Below the pieces are notes generated by a model. It saw only the letters and a program-made list of their open reading frames with translations. It did no database searches and was not told the origin of the DNA. The position numbers and the translations under genes were made by a program. This document shows positions 58,401-64,000 of a stretch of DNA of 64,000 nt, piece by piece. This stretch comes from Aristolochia californica. Lineage: Eukaryota > Streptophyta > Magnoliopsida > Piperales > Aristolochiaceae. The stretch lies in NCBI GenBank assembly GCA_029961685.1, contig JARWKL010000008.1, positions 21,423,981 through 21,487,980 of the forward strand, given 5' to 3'. Each line of letters opens with the position of its first letter. Position 1 is the first letter of the stretch.

Positions 58401-61400
58401 AATTTTTAGCGATTGTAAACTCTTTTTAGTTTTTATATATCAGGTTCCACAGTCGTCGGGAAAAGGGGGAGGTGAGGTTTTTTTAACTGAGTGTTGACTC
58501 CCAAAACATAAGTCTTTCCATACTAAAATATAGCCCATTACGAATGATAAATCACTTTACAATCATCTATGATCATTAGGTCAACTTTTTGTAAATGTGC
58601 AAAATAATGGCTTGTTTGACTCGGGTAAATATCCCACCGTACGTTCACTTGAGAATTTAATGTTATTCTCTTTAAAAGGTTTGGATCCATAGGTCATTGC
58701 ATCTTTAACTTGTTCCAAGCATGGATATCCATTTTTTAAAACATGTGTAGAAAAATCTCTTTCTTATAAAATTTCGAGCTATTAGGGTTGAACTAGTGGA
58801 ATTTCCCATACTTGGATAAAAAAACTTTTGTGTTCATTTGTGGCGTGTGAATAAATTTTCTTTGCTTACATTTGTTTATTTCTTTAAATTCTTTCCATAC
58901 ATAAACCCTAAAATTTTTATTTTGTTGTGATTTGCCTTTTATCTCTTTTTATGCTTACGAGATGAAAGGCAAGTGAAAACTCAAGTTTTAATTTAACAAA
59001 AAACTATACATCTAAAATGGAAATGCACAATGCACAAATGTAGAGAGGGATAATTTCAAAAAGTGTATGTAATTTTTAGGGATTGTAAACTCTTTTTAGT
59101 AATTATATACCAGGTACTGCAATCGTCGGGAAAAGGGGGAGGCTGAGACTTTTTAACTAAGTTTTGACTCCCAATCCATAAGTCATTCCTTACAAAAATA
59201 TTGCCCGTTACACATGATAAATCACTTTACAATCACCTATGATAATTAGGTCAGCTTTTTGAAAATGGGCAAAATAATGGCTTGTTTGACTCAGGTAAAT
59301 ATCCCACTGTACGTTCACTTGAAAATTTAATGTTATTCTCTTTAAAAGGTTTGGATCCATAGGTCATTTGTTTCTTTAACATGTTTCAAGCATGCATATC
59401 CATTTTTTAAAACATGTGTAGAAAAATCTCTCTCTTGAAAAATTCCAAGCTATTAAAGTTGAACTAGTGGAATTACCCAAACTTGGATTACAAAACTTTT
59501 GTGTTCATTTGTGATGTGTGAAAAAAAATATCTTTACTTACCTTTGTTTATTTCTCTAAATTCTTCTATACATAAACTCTAAAATTTTCTTTTTGTTGTG
59601 AACTATTTGCGTGTTATCTCTTTTTTTTTTTTGCGTGTTATCTCTTTTTTTTTTTTTGCGAGATGAAGGGAAAGTAAAAACTCACGTTTTGATTTAAGAA
59701 AAAAGAATACAAATAAAATGGAAATTCACAATACAAAAATAAAGAGAGAGATAATTTTAAAAAGAGTCTGTCATATTTAAAGATTGTAAACTCTTTTTAG
59801 TTTTTATATATCAGGTTCTGCAATCATCAAGGAAAGGGGGTGGCTGGGGATTTTTAACTAAGTGTTGACTCCCAATCCATAAGTCATTCCTTACAAAAAT
59901 ATAGCCTGTTACGCATGATAAATCACTTTACAATCATCTGTGATTGTTAGGTCAGCTATTTGTAAATGGAAAAAATAGTGGCTTGTTTGACTCGGGTAAA
60001 TATCCCACCACAAGTTTTCTTGAGAATTTAATGTTATTCTCTTTAAAATTTTTGGATTCATTTCTCATTTGCATCTTCAATATGTTTCAAGCATTTATAT
60101 CCATTTTTTAAAACATGTGTAGAAAAATCTCTTTCTTATAAAATTTTGAGCTATTAGGGTTTAACTAGTTACCCAAACATGCATAGCAAAACTTTTGTGT
60201 TCATTTGTGTTGTGTGAAAAAATTTTCCTTACTTACATTTGTTTATTGCATTAAATTATTTGCATAGTTAAACTCTAAAATTTTCATTTTGTTGTGATCT
60301 ATTTGCCTTTTATCTCTTTTTTCTTTTACGATACGAACGGAAAGTGAAAAATAATCTCTTTGATTTAAGAAAAAAGTATACATCTAAAATGTATATGCAC
60401 ATTGCACAAATGTAGAGAGAGAAAATTTGAAAAAGTTTCTGTAATATTTAGGGAGTTTAAACTCCGTTTAGTTTTTATATATCAGGTTCTGCAATCGTCA
60501 GGAAAAGGGGGAGGCGGGAGATTTTTTACTGTGTGTTAACTCCCAATCCATAAGTCATTCTTTACACAAATATAGCCAGTTATGTATGATAAATCACTTT
60601 ACAAACAACTATGAACGTTAGCTCACCTTTTTGTAAATGGGCAAAATAATGGCTTGTTTGACTCGGGTAAATATCCCACTACACGCTCACTTGAGAATTT
60701 AATGTAATTCTCTTTAAAAGGTTTGGATCCATAGGTCATTTGCATCTGTAACATGTTCCAAACATGCATATCCATTTTTTAAAACATGTGTAGAAAAATC
60801 TCTTTTTGATAAAATTTTGAACTATTAGGGTTGAACTAATTGAATTTCCCAAACTTGGATAACAAAACTTTTGTGTTCATTTGTGGTGTGTGACAAAATT
60901 TTCTTTACTTACATTTGTTCATTGCTTTAAATTCTTTCCATATATAAACCCTAAAATTTTCATTTTGTTGTGGTCTATTTGCCTTTTATCTCTTTTTTTG
61001 TTTACGAGATGAAGGCAACGTGAAAACTCAAGTTTTGATTTAAGAAATAAGTAAACATCTAAAATGAAAAAGCACAGTACAAAAATGTAGAGAGAGATAA
61101 TTCGAAAAAGTGTTAGTAATTTTTAGCGATTGTAAACTCTTTTTAGCTTTTATATATCAGGTTCTACAATCGTCGGGAAAAGGGGGAGGTGAGGTTTTTT
61201 TAACTGAGTGTTGACTCCCAAAACATAAGTCTTTCCATACTAAAATATAGCCCATTACGAATGATAAATCACTTTACAATCATCTATGATCATTAGGTCA
61301 ACTTTTTGTAAATGTGCAAAATAATGGCTTGTTTGACTCGGGTAAATATCCCACCGCACGTTCACTTGAGAATTTAATGTTATTCTCTTTAAAAGGTTTG

Positions 61401-63500
61401 GATCCATAGGTCATTTGCATCTTTAACTTGTTCCAAGCATGGATATCCATTTTTTAAAACATGTGTAGAAAAATCTCTTTCTTATAAAATTTTGAGCTAT
61501 TAGGGTTGAACTAGTGGAATTTCCCATACTTGGATAACAAAACTTTTGTGTTCATTTGTGGCATGTGAATAAATTTTCTTTGCTTACATTTGTTTATTTC
61601 TTTAAATTCTTTCAATACATAAACCCTAAAAGTTTTATTTTGTTGTGATTTGCCTTTTATCTCTTTTTATGCTTACGAGATGAACGGCAAGTGAAAACTC
61701 AAGTTCTAATTTAACAAAAAACTGTACATCTAAAATAGAAATGCACAATGCACAAATGTAGAGAGGGATAATTCCAAAAAGTGTATGTAATTTTTAGGGA
61801 TTGTAAACTCTTTTTAGTAATTATATACCAGGTTCTGCAATCGTCGGGAAAAGGGGGAGGCTGAGAATTTTTAACTAAGCTTTGACTCCCAATCCATAAG
61901 TCATTCCTCACAAAAATATTGCACGTTACACATGATAAATCACTTTACAATCACCTATGATCATTAGGTCAGCTTTTAGAAAATGGGCAAAATAATGGCT
62001 TGTTTGACTCGGGTAAATATCCCACTACACGTTCACTTGAGAATTTAATGTTATTCTCTTTAAAAGGTTTGGATCCATTGGTCATTTGTTTCTTTAACAT
62101 GTTTCAAGCATGCATATCCATTTTTTAAAACATGTGTAGAAAAATCTCTCTCTTAAAAAATTCCAAGCTATTAAGGTTGAACTAGTGGAATTACCCAAAC
62201 TTGGATTACAAAACTTTTGTGTTCATATGTGATGTGTGAAAAAAAAATATCTTAACTTACCTTTGTTTATTTCTCTAAATTCTTCCATACATAAACTCTA
62301 AAATTTTCTTTCTGTTGTGAACTATTTGCTTGTTATCTCTTTTTTTTTTTGCGAGATGAAGGGAAAGTAAAAACTCAAGTTTTGATTTAAGAAAAAAGAA
62401 TTCAAATAAAATGGAAATTCACAATACAAAAATAAAGAGAGAGATAATTTTAAAAAGAGTCTGTAATTTTTAAAGATTGTAAACTCTTTTTAGTTTTTAT
62501 ATATCAGGTTCTGCTATCATCAAGGAAAGGGGAGGGTGGGGATTTTTAACTGAGTGTTGACTCCCAATCCAAAAGTTATTCCTTACAAAAATATAGCCTG
62601 TTACGCATGATAAATCACTTTACAATCATCTGTGATTGTTAGGTCAGCTTTTTGTAAATGGGAAAAATAATGGCTTGTTTGACTCGGGTAAATATCCCAC
62701 CGCAAGTTCTCTTGAGAATTTAATGTTATTCTCTTTAAAAGTTTTGGGTTCATCGGTCATTTGCATCTTTAACATGTTTCAAGCATTTGTATCCATTTCT
62801 TAAAACATGTGTAGAAAATCTCTTTCTTATAAAATTCCAAGCTATTAGGGTTGAACTAGTGGAATTACCCTGACATGCATAACAAAACTTTTGTGTTCAT
62901 TTGTGTTGTGTGAATAAATTTTCCTTAGTTACATTTGTTTATTGCTTTAAATTCTTTGCATACATAAACTCTAAAATTTTCATTTTGTTGTGATCTATTT
63001 GCCTTTTATCTCTTTTTTCGTTTACGATATGAAGGGAAAGTGAAGACTCAAGTTTTCATTTAAGAAAAAAGTAGACATCTAAATTGGATATGCACAATGC
63101 ACAAATGTAGAGAGAGATAATTTGAAAAGGATTCTGTAATTTTTACGGATTGTAAACTCCGTTTAGATTTTATATATCAGGTTCTACAATCATCAGGAAA
63201 AGGGGGAGGTGGGGGATTTTTTACTAAGTGTTGACTCCCAATCCAAATGTCATTCTTTCCAAAAATAAAGCCCGTTATGTATGATAAATCACTTTACAAT
63301 CATCTATGACCGTTAGCTCAGCTTTTTGTAAATGGGCAAAATAATGGCTTGTTTTACTCGGGTAAATATCCCACCGCACGCTCACTTGAGAATTTAATGT
63401 AATTCTTTTTAAAAGGTTTTGATCCATAGGTCATTTGCATCTGAAACATGTTTTAAGCATGCATATCAATTTTTTAAAACATGTGTAGAAAAATCTCTTT
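55450..63500 (+). repeat. Four-monomer higher-order repeat of about 2.7 kb, about three copies
   Basis: Anchors repeat every fourth monomer: 55,989/58,683/61,400; 56,658/59,353/62,071; 57,337/60,054/62,746; 58,008/60,725/63,420, with periods of 2,692-2,718 bp. Each position has private marks: first CCAAGCATGGATATCC; second TTTAGTAATTATATACCAGG upstream and AAAATCTCTCT; third GGATTCAT or GGGTTCAT with CATTTRTATCC and ACATGCATA; fourth CTGTAACATGTTCCAAAC. Copies 1 and 2 differ at few sites. The third copy drifts at its third and fourth monomers, and after about 63,500 the pattern is lost. Confidence 0.85.
59607..59658 (+). repeat. Short tandem duplication of about 25 bp in the second 2.7-kb copy
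   Basis: GCGTGTTATCTC followed by a T-run occurs twice in a row here but once in the first and third copies (about 56,915 and 62,330). It accounts for most of the longer period (2,717 bp) of this copy. Confidence 0.75.
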
Positions 63501-64000
63501 CTTATAAAATTCCGAACTTTTAGGGTTGAACGAGTGGAATTTCCCCAACTTGGATAACATAACTTCTGTGTTCATTTGTGATGTGTGAATAAATTTTCTT
63601 TACTTAAATTTTTTTATTGCTTTAAATTTATTCCACACATAAACTCTAAAATTTTTATTTTTTTGTGATCTATTTGCCTTTTATCTCTTTTTTAGTTTTC
63701 GAGATGAAGGGAAAGTGAAAACTCATGTTTTGATTTAAGAAAAAAGTACACATCTAAAATGGAAATGCAAAATGCACAAATGTCGAGAGGGATAATTCCA
63801 AAAAGTGTATGTAATTTTTAGAGATTGTAAACAATTTTTTGTATTTATATATCAGGTTCTGCAATCGTCGGGAAAAGGGGGAGGCTGGGAATTTTTAACT
63901 GTGTTTTGACTCCATATCCATTAGTCATTTCTTATTAAAATGTAGCCCGTTACGCATGACAAATCATTTTACAATCATCTATGATCGTTAGGTCAGCTTT

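Larger units (their letters stand above)
19363..64000 (+). repeat. Satellite DNA array, monomer about 673 bp, 67 monomer anchors
   Basis: Head-to-tail tandem repeat filling the rest of the window in one orientation. Using the GGATCC in TTTGGATCCATAGGTC as an anchor (first at 19,750, last degenerate one at 63,420), 67 anchors were counted; spacing is mostly 660-685 bp. Conserved boxes in order: GGATCCATAGGTCATTTGC, CTATTAGGGTTGAACTAGTG, ACGAGATGAAGGGAAAGTGA, ATGCACAATGCACAAATG, a G-rich box GGGAAAAGGGGGAGGCGGGG, GTTGACTCCCAATCCATAAG and CTATGATCGTTAGGTCAGC. The array is very AT-rich outside the G box. No transposon or gene was seen inside it; the few open frames are short, in changing frames, and recur only because monomers recur. 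About 673 is close to four times 168 bp. Confidence 0.96.

Noticed and set aside
19363..64000. CRISPR-like or other regularly spaced array
   Set aside because: The whole 673-bp unit is repeated without unique spacers; this is a satellite.
19363..64000. Internal subrepeats of about 168 bp within the monomer
   Set aside because: 673 is near four times 168, but no similarity between monomer quarters was visible beyond short motifs such as ACATGT and ATGCACA.

Overview
The window is plant nuclear DNA with no recognisable host gene. It has two parts. Positions 1 to about 19,362 are a cluster of decayed endogenous pararetrovirus (Caulimoviridae) sequence, all in one orientation and coding on the minus strand. 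Positions 19,363 to 64,000 are an AT-rich, head-to-tail satellite array with a monomer of about 673 bp. A plant pararetrovirus beside a long satellite array suggests flowering-plant heterochromatin, possibly pericentromeric. The species cannot be named from the sequence.

The viral cluster contains at least three head-to-tail units. Unit A (1-6,489) runs off the left edge. Unit B (6,490-14,810) is the most complete and alone keeps protease, reverse transcriptase and RNase H. Unit C (14,811-19,362) is cut off inside its capsid gene by the satellite. Read on the minus strand, the combined order is: core promoter, long leader with a short-repeat array, Met-tRNA primer-binding site, ORF1, ORF2 (with a viroplasmin/RNase-H1-N-like motif), a movement-protein-like C-terminus, ORF3, capsid with CCHC knuckle, protease-RT-RNase H, a last ORF in the transactivator position, then the promoter again. 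Capsid and polymerase are separate ORFs. Neighbouring ORFs touch at ATGA or TAA-A-ATG, the arrangement expected for reinitiation on a polycistronic RNA. Every copy has stops, frameshifts or deletions, so none looks able to make a virus.

Units A and C share a deletion that removes almost all of the polymerase. Unit B lacks the movement-protein region but carries the leader at both ends, giving a repeat distance of about 7.58 kb. Other joints include a tandem duplication of about 320 bp containing the primer-binding site, and a three-way chimera at 14.8 kb.

The satellite has 67 countable monomer anchors, most holding GGATCC. It shows layered higher-order structure: a four-monomer unit of about 2.7 kb repeated roughly three times at 55.45-63.5 kb, an internal duplication about 8.2 kb apart (31.8-37.2 versus 40.0-45.4 kb), and several rearranged shorter blocks between 36.7 and 54.7 kb. 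Open frames in the array are short and chance-like. All positions were read by eye, so block edges are approximate.
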